Below are positions 17,550-26,279 of a DNA stretch of 64,000 bases, piece by piece. Where the stretch lies: NCBI RefSeq assembly GCF_000018865.1, contig NC_010175.1:1736001-1800000 (forward strand), in the 5' to 3' direction. Position 1 is the first letter of the stretch. Each line of letters begins with the position of its first letter. The stretch is from Chloroflexus aurantiacus J-10-fl (GTDB taxonomy: Bacteria > Chloroflexota > Chloroflexia > Chloroflexales > Chloroflexaceae). A program made the translations under genes and the position numbers. The notes beneath the pieces were generated by a model. That model searched no databases. It was not told the DNA's origin and was given only the letters and a program-made list of their open reading frames with translations.

Positions 17550-18593
17550 ATGACCGACGATATTCATCCGTTTCCACTGCTGGCGATGGTCGGTCAGACC
17601 GAGCTGAAAACGGCATTAATCCTTGGCCTCATCAATCCACAGGTAGGTGGCATCCTGCTCAGTGGGCCTTACGGCGTTGGCAAAACGACGGCAGTCCGTG
17701 CCCTGATCGACCTGATGCCATTCGTTACACGCGAACCCCCGGATGCCGATGGGAAGACGATAGTCGAGCGGATGCGGCTAATTGAACTCCCACTCAATGC
17801 CCGCCTCGAAGACGTGGTGGGAGGGATTAACGAGCGGGTGGCCCTCGAACAACGAATTGTCCGGCTGGAAGAGGGGATTCTGGCCCGCGCCCACGGCAAC
17901 GTCTTGTACGTCGATGAGATCAATCTACTCGACCAGGCCGTTGTCGATGCCATCCTCGATGCTGCGGCGCAGGGACGGACATTCGTGCGGCGTGGTGCGA
18001 TGGTGCGTCTCTTCCCCAGCCAGTTTGTGTTAATCGGCTCGATGAATCCGGAAGAGGGCGCACTGCGGCCCCAAATCCTCGACCGTTTTGGCTTGCGAGT
18101 ATGGGTAGCGCCGGTAAACGATCAGCGTGCCCGGCTTGAAATCTACCGGCGGGCACGTGATTTTCGCAACGATCCGGCAGGATTCCGGCAGGCATACGCG
18201 GCTCAAACGGCTGCGCTGGCCGAAGAGATCATGATCGCTCGTGAGATACTTCCCCACGTCACAATTCCGCCTGAGCTGGAAGAGCAGGCACTGGCCCTGG
18301 TACAGCAGTTGCGCATCCCTTCCCATCGGGCCGAGATTGCGCTTCTCGAAGGCGCACGAGCACGGGCCGCCGCCGATTTTCGCAATGTCGTCAACGCAGA
18401 AGACATTCGGCGGATTGCACCGCTGGCACTGACGTGGCGGCACAGCGACTGGTTTGATCGGCATACTGCCGGTGTCCAGGCTGAACAAACGGCCATCAAT
18501 GCTGCGTTAGACGCACTGTTCCCGCTCGCCGAAACCGGACGGCGGCGTAGCCGGCGCAGCACAGTGCGTCAGATTGAAGAAGGTGACACCTGA
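17550..18593 (+). CDS. bchI: Magnesium chelatase ATPase subunit I
   Basis: The AAA+ motor of magnesium chelatase, which with BchD and BchH inserts Mg2+ into protoporphyrin IX, the first committed step to bacteriochlorophyll. The 347-residue protein has Walker A GPYGVGKTT (39-47), Walker B NVLYVDEINLL and the sensor/arginine-finger region LIGSMNPEEGALRPQILDRFG. It starts with MTDDIHPFPLLAMVGQ, close to other BchI proteins. The bchD and bchH genes are not in the window. This gene is the main evidence that the host is phototrophic. The gap of 85 bases before it may hold its own promoter, but I see no clear one. Confidence 0.93.
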   Translation: MTDDIHPFPLLAMVGQTELKTALILGLINPQVGGILLSGPYGVGKTTAVRALIDLMPFVTREPPDADGKTIVERMRLIELPLNARLEDVVGGINERVALEQRIVRLEEGILARAHGNVLYVDEINLLDQAVVDAILDAAAQGRTFVRRGAMVRLFPSQFVLIGSMNPEEGALRPQILDRFGLRVWVAPVNDQRARLEIYRRARDFRNDPAGFRQAYAAQTAALAEEIMIAREILPHVTIPPELEEQALALVQQLRIPSHRAEIALLEGARARAAADFRNVVNAEDIRRIAPLALTWRHSDWFDRHTAGVQAEQTAINAALDALFPLAETGRRRSRRSTVRQIEEGDT

Positions 18594-18620
18594 TCCAGAG
18601 CGTCGGTCTGACAACCAAAA

Positions 18621-18671
18621 GAGGATAAGCGTAGACGTGATGGCATATGCCCGCCTCAGCCGCTTATCCTC
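18621..18671. terminator. Inverted repeat between bchI and the convergent gene
   Basis: GAGGATAAGCG (18621-18631) and CGCTTATCCTC (18661-18671) are exact complements with a 29-base loop, placed between two converging genes. It may work as a bidirectional terminator, although neither side has a strong U-run. Confidence 0.4.
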
Positions 18672-18707
18672 AGCCACACAAACAGCACAACCGGCACGAG
18701 ACAGCTC

Positions 18708-19655
18708 TCATTCCGTCTCGGTCAAAGCCATACCGGCATCATCGGCAAAACTGTACACAATGATATTAAAGCGCTCGGCAACCTTCCTGGCCCGCGCATC
18801 CACCATCGGCGAAATCACCATCAACTGATCGGCTTGCCGCTCGTGGCAGCGTTCGTACCAGCGCGCCTTCCGCTCAAACAGGTACATATCGGCCTTACTC
18901 ATTGACAATTTGATCTCGCAGATGAGTAGGGTGCCATTTTTTATGATTAGATCAAGTTCGATCTGCTCGGGGCGACCGAACACCTCTCCCGTCTCGTCAT
19001 ACTCGTTCACCTGAACTACTTCGAGATTGAAGAAATCGGTGAGAATGCCGCGCAGCGCACTACGGAACGTCTCCTCTGAATGCAGCCCCCAACGAGCACC
19101 GAGAGCACCAATCGTCGAGTCGAATTTTCGCTCAACCGCGTCCAATCGCCGGGCTTGCTCCGCCCACTTACGCTCAATTTCCGCGTGCCGTTCATCCATC
19201 TCACCTAATCGGCGAAGCATTTCCCGGATTTCCTTCTGGTTCTCTTCCCACCGGCGATCATTCTCTGCCCAGCGTTGGACCTGTTCTTGCCACCACCGAT
19301 TCTGTTATTCCCACCGCTGGGTTTGCTCTGCCCAGCGTTGGGCCTGTTCTTCCCAGCGCCGATTCTGTTCTTCCCACTGCTGAGCCTGTTCTTGCCACCG
19401 CCGATCCTGTTCTTCCCACCGTTGGGCTTGCTCTGCCCAGCGTTGGGCCTGTTCTTCCCACCGCCGGGTCTGTTCTTCCCGCATTTGGCGCAACTCTTCA
19501 AGCACACGATCAAACCGGCTCTCAGTTTCTGAGCGACCGGCGAAATACTTCTGGGTGAGTTGTAGGATGAGCCGCTGCACTTCCGGGTCTGTCTCAATGA
19601 GTGCAGGCAATTCTTGCAAGATTAATGCTCTAATTTGCTCGCGTTCGAGAGGCAT
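18708..19655 (-). pseudogene. Coiled-coil PD-(D/E)XK nuclease-like protein (DUF3782 type), broken by one stop codon
   Basis: A 315-residue protein interrupted by one in-frame TAA at 19305-19307; both halves are in the same frame. The N-terminal part (MPLEREQIRALILQELPALI) is followed by about a dozen heptads of the form RWxEQxx encoded by 21-base tandem repeats (about 19270-19480). The C-terminal domain has a nuclease-like core: Asp in IELDLIIKNG and Glu-x-Lys in LLICEIKLS. In the other units the equivalent codon is GAA, so one G-to-T change (plus-strand C to A at 19307) explains the stop. A restart at 19220 (MDERHAEIERKWA is near) could still make the nuclease domain alone. Function of this family is unknown. 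Confidence 0.8.
19270..19480 (-). repeat. 21-bp tandem repeats encoding RWxEQxx heptads
   Basis: About ten consecutive 21-base units, each encoding a variant of Arg-Trp-x-Glu-Gln-x-x. Such an array predicts a coiled-coil stalk whose length can change by slippage or recombination in whole heptads without breaking the frame. The premature stop lies in one of the last units read by the ribosome. Confidence 0.85.
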
Positions 19656-19859
19656 GGTGTGATCCTTTGATGCGCAAGCGCAGCATATTGCAAAATTTGT
19701 TCTATTTTCTGATTATACCATGCGCGACTGCATTGTATGAGGAAAAAAGTACAAACGCTCTGAACGAATTTGCAGGCTTCCCGAACAAGCTGATCGCTAC
19801 GGGAAGAGCGCCTGTAGTGAAGCAAACAGGCTTTCCTCATCAACAGGCCGCTCATATCG

Positions 19860-21131
19860 TTACGTCACTGTCGGTCGGTTTGACTGATACTTCAGATAGC
19901 GCTGTTCGATCACCGCCTGAGCCAAACGCTCAACCGCGATGTAGATGTCGCGAAAACTGGTGTAGAGCGGCGTAATGCCGAGCCGGATGTTATCGGGGGC
20001 CCGAAAATCGGGCAGCACATTCAGCTCATTGATCAGGGCCAGATCAATGCCAAGACCGGCAGGATGGCCGAGTGAGACGTGTGAACCGCGACGCGCCGGG
20101 TCGCGGGGTGAGTTGAGCGTGTAACCGAGCGGGGCCAACCGTTGCTGCCACAACTCAATCAGGTACTCGGTTTGGGCAATCGATTTGGCCCGCAAGCGTT
20201 CAATCCCGGCAGCCAGAATGAGATCGACGCCCGGCTCAATCAGCGCCAGCGACATGATGGGTGGCGTGCCGGTAAGAAAGCGGCGCAGACCGGCTGTCGG
20301 CGCGTAATCCAGGTCAAAATTGAACAGATCACGCTGCCCCATCCAGCCGCTAATCGGGTTGATCAGACGTTCCTGCAGATCGCGCCGAATATACAAAAAT
20401 GCTGGGGCGCCAGGGCCACCGTTCAAATATTTGTAGCAACAACCAACCGCGAGATCAACGCCACTCCCGTTGAGATCAATCGGCACCGCCCCAACCGAGT
20501 GACTCAAATCCCATATCGTCAACGCACCAACCGCGTGGGCTGCCGCAGTCAGGGCTTTCATATCATAGAGAAAGCCACTTTTGAAGGTAACGTGGGAGAG
20601 GGTCAGCAGGGCTGTGTTGTGGTCAAGCAGGCTCAGTATCGTCTCAACCGGGCCGTGAATGCCGTCGGCTGAATACGCCAGGGCAATTTCATGCCCCGAT
20701 CCAAGCAGATCGACGACACCCTGCAAGATGTAGAGGTCTGAGGGAAAGTTGAGGTCATCGCTGATGATCCGCATCCGACCCCGTTGCGCCCGCAGAGCAG
20801 CTACAACCAGCTTAAACAAATTGACCGATGTACTATCGGCGACAATCACCTCATCTGGCGCAGCACCAATCAGACGAGCGATTTTTGCCCCGATCCGCTC
20901 TGGCAGATCAAACCAGCCCTCATTCCACCCGCGAATCAGGCGCTCTCCCCACTGTCTGCGCACCAGATCATCGGCCAGATCAACCGCAGCACGCGGCAAC
21001 CGTCCCAGCGAGTTGCCGTCCAGGTAGATCATATCCGGTTCAAGATTAACAAACGCCTGCTGCATACCGGCCAAATCATCAGCCGCATCAAGCTGGTCTG
21101 CGTAGGAGCGATCCAGGGGCACGGTCATCAT
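19860..21131 (-). CDS. kynU: Kynureninase
   Basis: PLP enzyme that splits kynurenine into anthranilate and alanine in tryptophan breakdown. The protein of 423 residues has the family start FVNLEPDMIYLDGNSLGRLP, the Asp in TIWDLSHSVGAVP, and the PLP lysine in VGCCYKYLNGGPGAPAF. The C-terminal part carries SRGSHVSLGH-like sequence (RRGSHVSLGHPAG). I begin at the first ATG of ATGATG (21131), with AAGGA 5 bases upstream. No tryptophan dioxygenase or formamidase gene is adjacent. The CHAT-like gene just upstream on the same strand ends 45 bases before it. Confidence 0.95.
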   Translation of the reverse strand: MMTVPLDRSYADQLDAADDLAGMQQAFVNLEPDMIYLDGNSLGRLPRAAVDLADDLVRRQWGERLIRGWNEGWFDLPERIGAKIARLIGAAPDEVIVADSTSVNLFKLVVAALRAQRGRMRIISDDLNFPSDLYILQGVVDLLGSGHEIALAYSADGIHGPVETILSLLDHNTALLTLSHVTFKSGFLYDMKALTAAAHAVGALTIWDLSHSVGAVPIDLNGSGVDLAVGCCYKYLNGGPGAPAFLYIRRDLQERLINPISGWMGQRDLFNFDLDYAPTAGLRRFLTGTPPIMSLALIEPGVDLILAAGIERLRAKSIAQTEYLIELWQQRLAPLGYTLNSPRDPARRGSHVSLGHPAGLGIDLALINELNVLPDFRAPDNIRLGITPLYTSFRDIYIAVERLAQAVIEQRYLKYQSNRPTVT

Positions 21132-21176
21132 CAATTCCTTCCAACGGTACAATAAAGTGTTGCTTCCATCTACGTT

Positions 21177-22460
21177 TTATGGCACAGGCGTTGGCATGAG
21201 CGTCGGCACCGGAATCCGTATCGGATCGAGCAACAGAGGGGGTGTCGGCGTAACAACCGATGTTGGGGTCGGCGTGCTGCCACCCGGCAGATTGATCACC
21301 TGACTCACCAGTAGAATCAGTACCAGACTGGCGATCAGCAGGGCAATGATCTGGGGGCGCAGACGCACTCGACGCGCCAGTTCTTGGATCCGCTTCGTTG
21401 GGGCACCGACACTGGTTGTAATCGGGGCAAATCGTGGCTTGCGCTGAACCGATGTCGTTGCGCGCACCGCGCGCACTGCTTCCGGCGGTGCCGGCGCAAT
21501 CGGTGGTTCACCCGGACGGAAGAGTTGCTCACCGCCGGGGGCCAGGTAAAGTTGCGGTGCACTCCAGGATTCCTGAAGGGTGGCCAGCTCTGCTCTGCCC
21601 AGGGTTACCGCAATATCCACCGGTTCACCGCTGGCCAGAGCGTGATAACAGGCCGTACTCCAACGCGCCTGCGCAAGAGTGCTTAGGTTGGGTAGAGCAA
21701 CGACCGCCCGCCCATCGAGATGGTGCAGGCTGCTGGCGAAGCCGATACAACTCTCAACAGCGCTGCCCGCTACCGTCAACAGACGCAGATCATCAATACC
21801 GACCAGAAATTCAGCCAGCTCGCCGGCAGTAACTGCTCGCCCCAGACGCATCCGTGCGGCCTGCCGGGGCGGCTGCTCACATTCACCGATTAGATGCAAG
21901 ATATGGCGTGGCTCTGCTGCCAGTTCAGCGACAATCTCGTCAGCCGTTGCCTCACGCAGACGATCCACCACCAGCAGGCCGGCCCGTACCGGTTCGATAA
22001 GGGCTTCACCTAAAGCGTCGGCCACTGCATCGTGACCACGGGCCACCGCAATTAAGACCCGCAACGGCCCGGCGACCCGGCGTGGTGGCGGCGGATGGAT
22101 GGAACGGGAACTGACGCGCACCAGGGTGTAATCATCGCGTATCGCGGGCTGCCAGCACTGATCGCCACTGCTGAGCGCAACGCTTTCCCAGGGCAAGACG
22201 GTCAGTTCAGGTGCCGCTACCTCTAGCCGTAATTGCATCCGTGCTTTGTGGTCAACAGCTTCACGGGCTGTTTCGATCAGTAATTGCCGGATTGGTGCCG
22301 GAAACAACCACTCACCCAGCTCGTTACCGGTGATGGTCGCTCCGGCTAACGGAGGCATGATCACCTCCGCGCTGCGGCCAGCACATGTAGCCCGCAGCGG
22401 ATAGCCTTGCGGGGTACGGGCACTCACAAGAATATGAAATGGAATAATAATCTCTTGCAT
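21177..22460 (-). CDS. Degenerate CHAT-domain-like membrane protein
   Basis: A 427-residue protein. The first about 300 residues follow the order of a caspase-like CHAT domain: VLPWESVAL, PLRVLIAVA, and RHILHLIGECE where active members have a GHG histidine, then LRLLTVAGSAVESC where they have the catalytic cysteine (NACxSA-like). Both catalytic residues appear replaced, so it is probably an inactive, scaffold-type homologue. A single membrane helix (IIALLIASLVLILLVSQVI) follows, with a short Pro/Thr-rich tail outside (TPTPTSVV, PTLMPTPVP), so the CHAT-like domain would be cytosolic. The start at 22460 (MQEIIIPFHI) is chosen by where the domain begins; no ribosome site is visible. Confidence 0.65.
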   Translation of the reverse strand: MQEIIIPFHILVSARTPQGYPLRATCAGRSAEVIMPPLAGATITGNELGEWLFPAPIRQLLIETAREAVDHKARMQLRLEVAAPELTVLPWESVALSSGDQCWQPAIRDDYTLVRVSSRSIHPPPPRRVAGPLRVLIAVARGHDAVADALGEALIEPVRAGLLVVDRLREATADEIVAELAAEPRHILHLIGECEQPPRQAARMRLGRAVTAGELAEFLVGIDDLRLLTVAGSAVESCIGFASSLHHLDGRAVVALPNLSTLAQARWSTACYHALASGEPVDIAVTLGRAELATLQESWSAPQLYLAPGGEQLFRPGEPPIAPAPPEAVRAVRATTSVQRKPRFAPITTSVGAPTKRIQELARRVRLRPQIIALLIASLVLILLVSQVINLPGGSTPTPTSVVTPTPPLLLDPIRIPVPTLMPTPVP

Positions 22461-22772
22461 GCCTGTGCACTGGTATCGGTGGTTTGCCTCTGAATATAAC
22501 ACGCCTGATGAAGACTGTCTACCGGTTTTTCGGCGCGTTGCAAAGAAGGCCGGCAAGTGTTTGTCATTTGTCAATGGACAAACAACGGGAAGGCTGGTGT
22601 CCTGCTACAAACGAAACGATTGTTGGGTGAGCATTGAAAAACTGTCTACAAAAAATACAACACCAGGCTCCTCAACGCCGATCATCAAACCCGCACTCTT
22701 CGCGGAGTGCGGGTGTCTCTGTTTGATGGTAGCAATGCCCTGACGAAGCCAGAAATCGCTGAAAAATCAGTG
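22461..22772. other. Intergenic region between the CHAT-like and GlsB genes
   Basis: No gene is supported. It contains GTTTGTC (22559-22565) and GACAAAC (22577-22583), a small inverted repeat that could be an operator, and the hairpin at 22689-22714. Confidence 0.5.
22689..22714 (+). terminator. Terminator-like hairpin
   Basis: ACCCGCACTC (22689-22698) and GAGTGCGGGT (22705-22714) pair perfectly around TTCGCG and are followed on the plus strand by a U-rich GTCTCTGTTT. On the minus strand it would also block transcription leaving the GlsB gene. Confidence 0.55.
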
Positions 22773-23033
22773 CTAACGCTTACTAACCAGAAACCGACTG
22801 AGCCAGATCAGGATCACAGAACCGATAGTTGCCACAACGATACTACCCAGGAAACCAGCATTTCCCTGGATACCCAGTAGCCCAAAGAGAAAACCACCAA
22901 CGAAAGCACCAATCAGACCAAGAATTAGATTGCCTGCCAGACCGCGTGAGTTATTCGTTAATTTTCCGGCTAACCAACCAGCAATCAAACCTACAAGAAT
23001 CCAGGAGATGATTCCACCGGGTTGTAGAGTCAT
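22773..23033 (-). CDS. GlsB/YeaQ/YmgE family stress-response membrane protein
   Basis: A small integral membrane protein of 86 residues with three hydrophobic helices: GGIISWILVGLIAGWLAG, NLILGLIGAFVGGFLFGLLG and IVVATIGSVILIWLSRFLV. The glycine-rich pattern with a GLAGN-type loop is that of the transglycosylase-associated (YeaQ/GlsB) family, induced by stress in several bacteria. AAGGAGG stands 5 bases before the ATG. It has its own promoter and appears to be a single-gene unit. Confidence 0.93.
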   Translation of the reverse strand: MTLQPGGIISWILVGLIAGWLAGKLTNNSRGLAGNLILGLIGAFVGGFLFGLLGIQGNAGFLGSIVVATIGSVILIWLSRFLVSKR

Positions 23034-23083
23034 AGTTGCCTCCTTTATCTTCCATATATTCTCCTTGTGCGCGAAACATTCCT

Positions 23084-23113
23084 ACTGTAACACCTGAAAA
23101 ATAGTGTTGTCAA
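23084..23113 (-). promoter_or_regulatory. Promoter of the GlsB-family gene
   Basis: On the minus strand TTGACA (23108-23113, perfect) and TACAGT (23084-23089, four of six) are 18 bases apart. Transcription would start near 23077, about 45 bases before the ATG. Confidence 0.65.
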
Positions 23114-23474
23114 TAGTTGCAGCCAGTACTAATGGAAAATGGTATGGATACTTGCCGATCACAGACAGGCAGCAACAGGCATACCAACATCTCACGTGTG
23201 CTTGGGAGGTTTATAAACAATACGGCATAGTCCCCTGCAGAGCGACCATGGAGAAACGCGCAACAACATCTCCCCGCCGCCCGGCCAGCTCCGCAGGGGC
23301 TTTCACAAATTGAGACAGGGTTTTACCCGCTAGCCGATGTAACCTGTCGCTCCTCGCAACGCCGCTAACCTGCGCAGCTCCAGGCAATTTGTAAGATGCG
23401 ATACATCCCCATCGCCATCAGAGGTTCTCACCACCGGTTACGAGGAATCCCTTGTGCGGCAACTGACCCTTGTT
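23114..23474. other. Intergenic region between GlsB and purC
   Basis: About 360 bases downstream of the purC stop. I see no supported gene, RNA or repeat. Confidence 0.5.
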
Positions 23475-24224
23475 CTACGAACCCGCTCCCCACCGACCCG
23501 TCAGCTCGGCAACCAACGCATACCGCGCCCGCACATCGGCCAGCAGTGCCTCATCAACCACCTGGGCATTGCGGTAGACCTGCTTGTCAAGCATCTGTGC
23601 CGGATCGCCGGATGGCCAGATTCGCCACGAGTCGTTGTCGATGACATCGGCAACCAGGAGATCGCCCTGTGCAGTACGGCCAAATTCAATCTTCAGATCG
23701 ACCAGGGTTACGTCAAGTTGTTGCCACGCTGCTTCCAGGGTCACAAATACCTTTCTCCCCGTGTCCGTCATCTGCTCGACTTCTGCAGGGGTTGCGATCC
23801 CCTGGGCAATGATCTCTTGCGGAGCGATTTGGGGGTCGTGGCGGGCATCATCTTTGAGAAAAAATTCCACCAGCGGCGGATCGAAGCGTTGCCCGGCGGC
23901 TTCTGGATGGCGTCGCAAGTATGATCCAGCCGGTAATCGCCGCATTACGACTTCGAGCGGGATCATCCTACAGCGCCGCACCACTGTTAACCTCGGCTCA
24001 GGCGCATCAACAAAGTGGGTGGCAATCCCGGCCCGGTTGAGCAACCGAAAGACATTGGCTGTCGTCTGCCCGGCCAGTTCCCCCTTTCCCTCAATCACAC
24101 TCCGCCGGGCACCATCACCGGCAGTAATCCCATCTTTGTGATAGAGAATCGCCAGGTCGGGATCGGTCGGGTGAGCGTACACAATTTTGGTCTTCCCTTC
24201 GGTCAAAACATAGCCGAGTTCCAT
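23475..24224 (-). CDS. purC: Phosphoribosylaminoimidazole-succinocarboxamide synthase (SAICAR synthase)
   Basis: Purine synthesis enzyme joining aspartate to CAIR with ATP. The 249-residue protein has the family start LTEGKTKIVYAHPTDPDLAIL, the second motif PLEVVMRRLPAGSYLRR, then DDARHDPQIA and the C-terminal LVDLKIEFGRTAQGDLLVADVIDNDSWRIW region with the nucleotide- and metal-binding acids. AAGGAGG precedes the ATG. It is the last gene of a leftward operon and starts 11 bases after purM. Confidence 0.98.
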   Translation of the reverse strand: MELGYVLTEGKTKIVYAHPTDPDLAILYHKDGITAGDGARRSVIEGKGELAGQTTANVFRLLNRAGIATHFVDAPEPRLTVVRRCRMIPLEVVMRRLPAGSYLRRHPEAAGQRFDPPLVEFFLKDDARHDPQIAPQEIIAQGIATPAEVEQMTDTGRKVFVTLEAAWQQLDVTLVDLKIEFGRTAQGDLLVADVIDNDSWRIWPSGDPAQMLDKQVYRNAQVVDEALLADVRARYALVAELTGRWGAGS

Positions 24225-24235
24225 TGCTGCCTCCT

Positions 24236-25264
24236 TCAGGCATCAACCAGCCGTACTTCAGGCGTTGCGGTCACTCGTCCAACCAGACAGGCATCGGCAA
24301 TGGTAGCGAGCGCGGTTGCCGCAGCATCGGCAGGAACAATGACCAGCATCCCCAGACCCATATTCAGGGCATGAAACGCTTCCCGCTCGTCAAGTCCACC
24401 AATATCGACCAGCAACTGACAGATCGGGGGAATTGGCCAGCTTCCCCGTACAATCTCGGCCCCCAGACCGGCAGGCAGCACGCGGGGAAGGTTGTCGTAA
24501 ATGCCGCCGCCGGTAATGTGACAGAGCGCTTTCACCAGCACTGCGGCTCGTAGTGCATTCACCTCTGCCAGGTAACAGCGATGGATCGCCAGCAACGCTT
24601 CGCCAATGGTCTGGCCGTTGAGAATTGACGGACGGGCCGCATAGCCGTCGGTCGCAAAGTGGCGCGCCACCAGCCGACGGGCAAGCGAATAGCCATTGGT
24701 GTGCAAGCCGGTACTGGGCAAGGCCAGGATCGCATCGCCGGGCACAATATCAGGGCGCGGCAACATCGCCGTTCGTTCTACAACCCCCACAATCGTCCCG
24801 GCCAGATCGAACGCCCCCGGCGCGTACACATCCGGCATTTCCGCCGTTTCCCCACCGATCAGGGCACAACCAGCCGCCCGACACCCCTCGGCCACACCGG
24901 TCACAATCGCAGCTACCTGTGCCGGATCGAGTTTAGCGACAGCGATATAGTCGAGAAAGAACAGTGGCCGCGCCCCCTGCACCAGAATATCGTTCACCGC
25001 GTGATTGACCAGGTCTTGCCCAACCGTATCGTACCGCCCCAACGCCGCGGCCACCAGCGTCTTGGTACCCACCCCATCGGTACTGCTGACCAGAACGGGC
25101 GCCTGCATCCCGGCCAGCGCCAGTGCCGCATCGAAACATCCACCAAAAGCTCCCATCCCGGCCAGCACTGCCGGCCCGTGTGTACTCCGCACCGCGTCTG
25201 CCATCAACTCTTTCGCCCGCGTTGCCGCAGCAATATCCACGCCGGCTGCACTATATTGCGACAT
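24236..25264 (-). CDS. purM: Phosphoribosylformylglycinamidine cyclo-ligase (AIR synthetase)
   Basis: Cyclises FGAM to AIR in purine synthesis. The 342-residue protein has SSTDGVGTKTLVA, the core NDILVQGARPLFFLDYIA, then GCALIGGETAEMPDVY (ATP site) and the C-terminal HITGGGIYDNLPRVLP. The early Lys-rich loop of family members is replaced by the MADAVRSTHGPAVLAGMG stretch, which is usual. Its start is 2 bases after hisG with a ribosome site ACGAGGAG, so it is translated from the same message. The neighbours purC and hisG share the PRPP/AICAR-linked pathways. Confidence 0.98.
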   Translation of the reverse strand: MSQYSAAGVDIAAATRAKELMADAVRSTHGPAVLAGMGAFGGCFDAALALAGMQAPVLVSSTDGVGTKTLVAAALGRYDTVGQDLVNHAVNDILVQGARPLFFLDYIAVAKLDPAQVAAIVTGVAEGCRAAGCALIGGETAEMPDVYAPGAFDLAGTIVGVVERTAMLPRPDIVPGDAILALPSTGLHTNGYSLARRLVARHFATDGYAARPSILNGQTIGEALLAIHRCYLAEVNALRAAVLVKALCHITGGGIYDNLPRVLPAGLGAEIVRGSWPIPPICQLLVDIGGLDEREAFHALNMGLGMLVIVPADAAATALATIADACLVGRVTATPEVRLVDA

Positions 25265-25266
25265 AA

Positions 25267-26274
25267 CTACTCCTCGTCAAGACGTGCGCAGAGGCGCGCA
25301 AACGCCTCACTTTCAGCCCGGAAGACGTGTTGTACCTGCACGGTTGTGACACTGCTCGCGCCGATAGCGCGCAAATAATCAATCGCCGGCAGTAATTCCT
25401 CTTGCGGAACCACCACATTGACAGCATACCAGCCACTGTCACCGGAAAACTTACTCCAGACCGGCGCGATAGTTGGCCCCTGCAAGCCTGCCAGCTCGTG
25501 GCGTGCGGTGACTTTTCGCCCCACCTCTTCCACCGAAGCCCCAGGCAGATTGGCCGTCAGCGAATAGAACAGGCGTCCCCGCCGCCGCGCCTCAATCAAC
25601 TCACAGAGCTGCCGCACCAGCTCCAGCCGATGACGATTGCCACGCAATGCCCGCCGCGACCCGATCAAAATGGCCTGGGAACGGATCAATGGCCCGCCGA
25701 CAATCTTCAACTGATTTTCCCGGATTGCCGTACCGGTTTCGGTAATATCGGCAATGATGTCGGCATACCCCAAACTGGGAGCCGCCTCGGTCGCGCCCTG
25801 CGACTCAACCAGCTCGAAGACATTAATTCCCTGCGCATAGCAGAAACGCCGGACTGTGTTGGGGTATTTGGTCGCGATCCGCAAGCGCCGCCCACGTGAC
25901 TGAAACTCAACCGCCAGATCGGCCAGATCGGCCCACGATGTAACATCGATCCAGCTTTGGGGCACGGCAAAGACCAGCTCGACCCGCCAGAAACCGAGAT
26001 CATCAATGATCGTCAACACATCATCGTCATCGTCACCGCGTAGCTCGTGGAGCAAATCGTAGCCGGTTACCCCCAAATCGATGGCGCCCTCGGCCACCTT
26101 AAGCACAATATCAGCCGGACGATGGAGCAACACCTCGGTATCGGGCAAGCCACGCAACACCGCAGTATACTGCCGCGGATTGGCGCGGGTCACCCGCAGC
26201 CCACAACTTTCCAGCAACGCAACGGTTGCCTCGTACCCGGAACCTTTGGAAGGAATAGCAAAACGGAGTGTCAT
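25267..26274 (-). CDS. hisG: ATP phosphoribosyltransferase, long form
   Basis: First enzyme of histidine synthesis (ATP + PRPP). At 335 residues it is the long form: the catalytic part starts LRFAIPSKGSGYEATVALLE and contains GAIDLGVTGYDLL and EAAPSLGYADIIADITETGT (PRPP loop). The C-terminal portion (GPTIAPVWSKFSGDSGWYAV and QVQHVFRAESEAF) corresponds to the ACT-like regulatory domain that binds histidine. Long HisG normally needs no HisZ, yet a HisS/HisZ-type gene lies in the same operon (see findings). It lies 5 bases downstream of the creatininase-like gene. Confidence 0.95.
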   Translation of the reverse strand: MTLRFAIPSKGSGYEATVALLESCGLRVTRANPRQYTAVLRGLPDTEVLLHRPADIVLKVAEGAIDLGVTGYDLLHELRGDDDDDVLTIIDDLGFWRVELVFAVPQSWIDVTSWADLADLAVEFQSRGRRLRIATKYPNTVRRFCYAQGINVFELVESQGATEAAPSLGYADIIADITETGTAIRENQLKIVGGPLIRSQAILIGSRRALRGNRHRLELVRQLCELIEARRRGRLFYSLTANLPGASVEEVGRKVTARHELAGLQGPTIAPVWSKFSGDSGWYAVNVVVPQEELLPAIDYLRAIGASSVTTVQVQHVFRAESEAFARLCARLDEE

Positions 26275-26279
26275 AGGTG

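Noticed and set aside
19205-19597. Second long frame through the 21-bp repeats (Gly/Lys/Asn-rich)
   Set aside because: Open only because a 21-bp repeat keeps all frames periodic; the other frame has the recognisable domains on both sides.
23104-23313. Plus-strand 69-codon frame between GlsB and purC
   Set aside because: Starts within the -35 region of the GlsB promoter, has no ribosome site or family resemblance.
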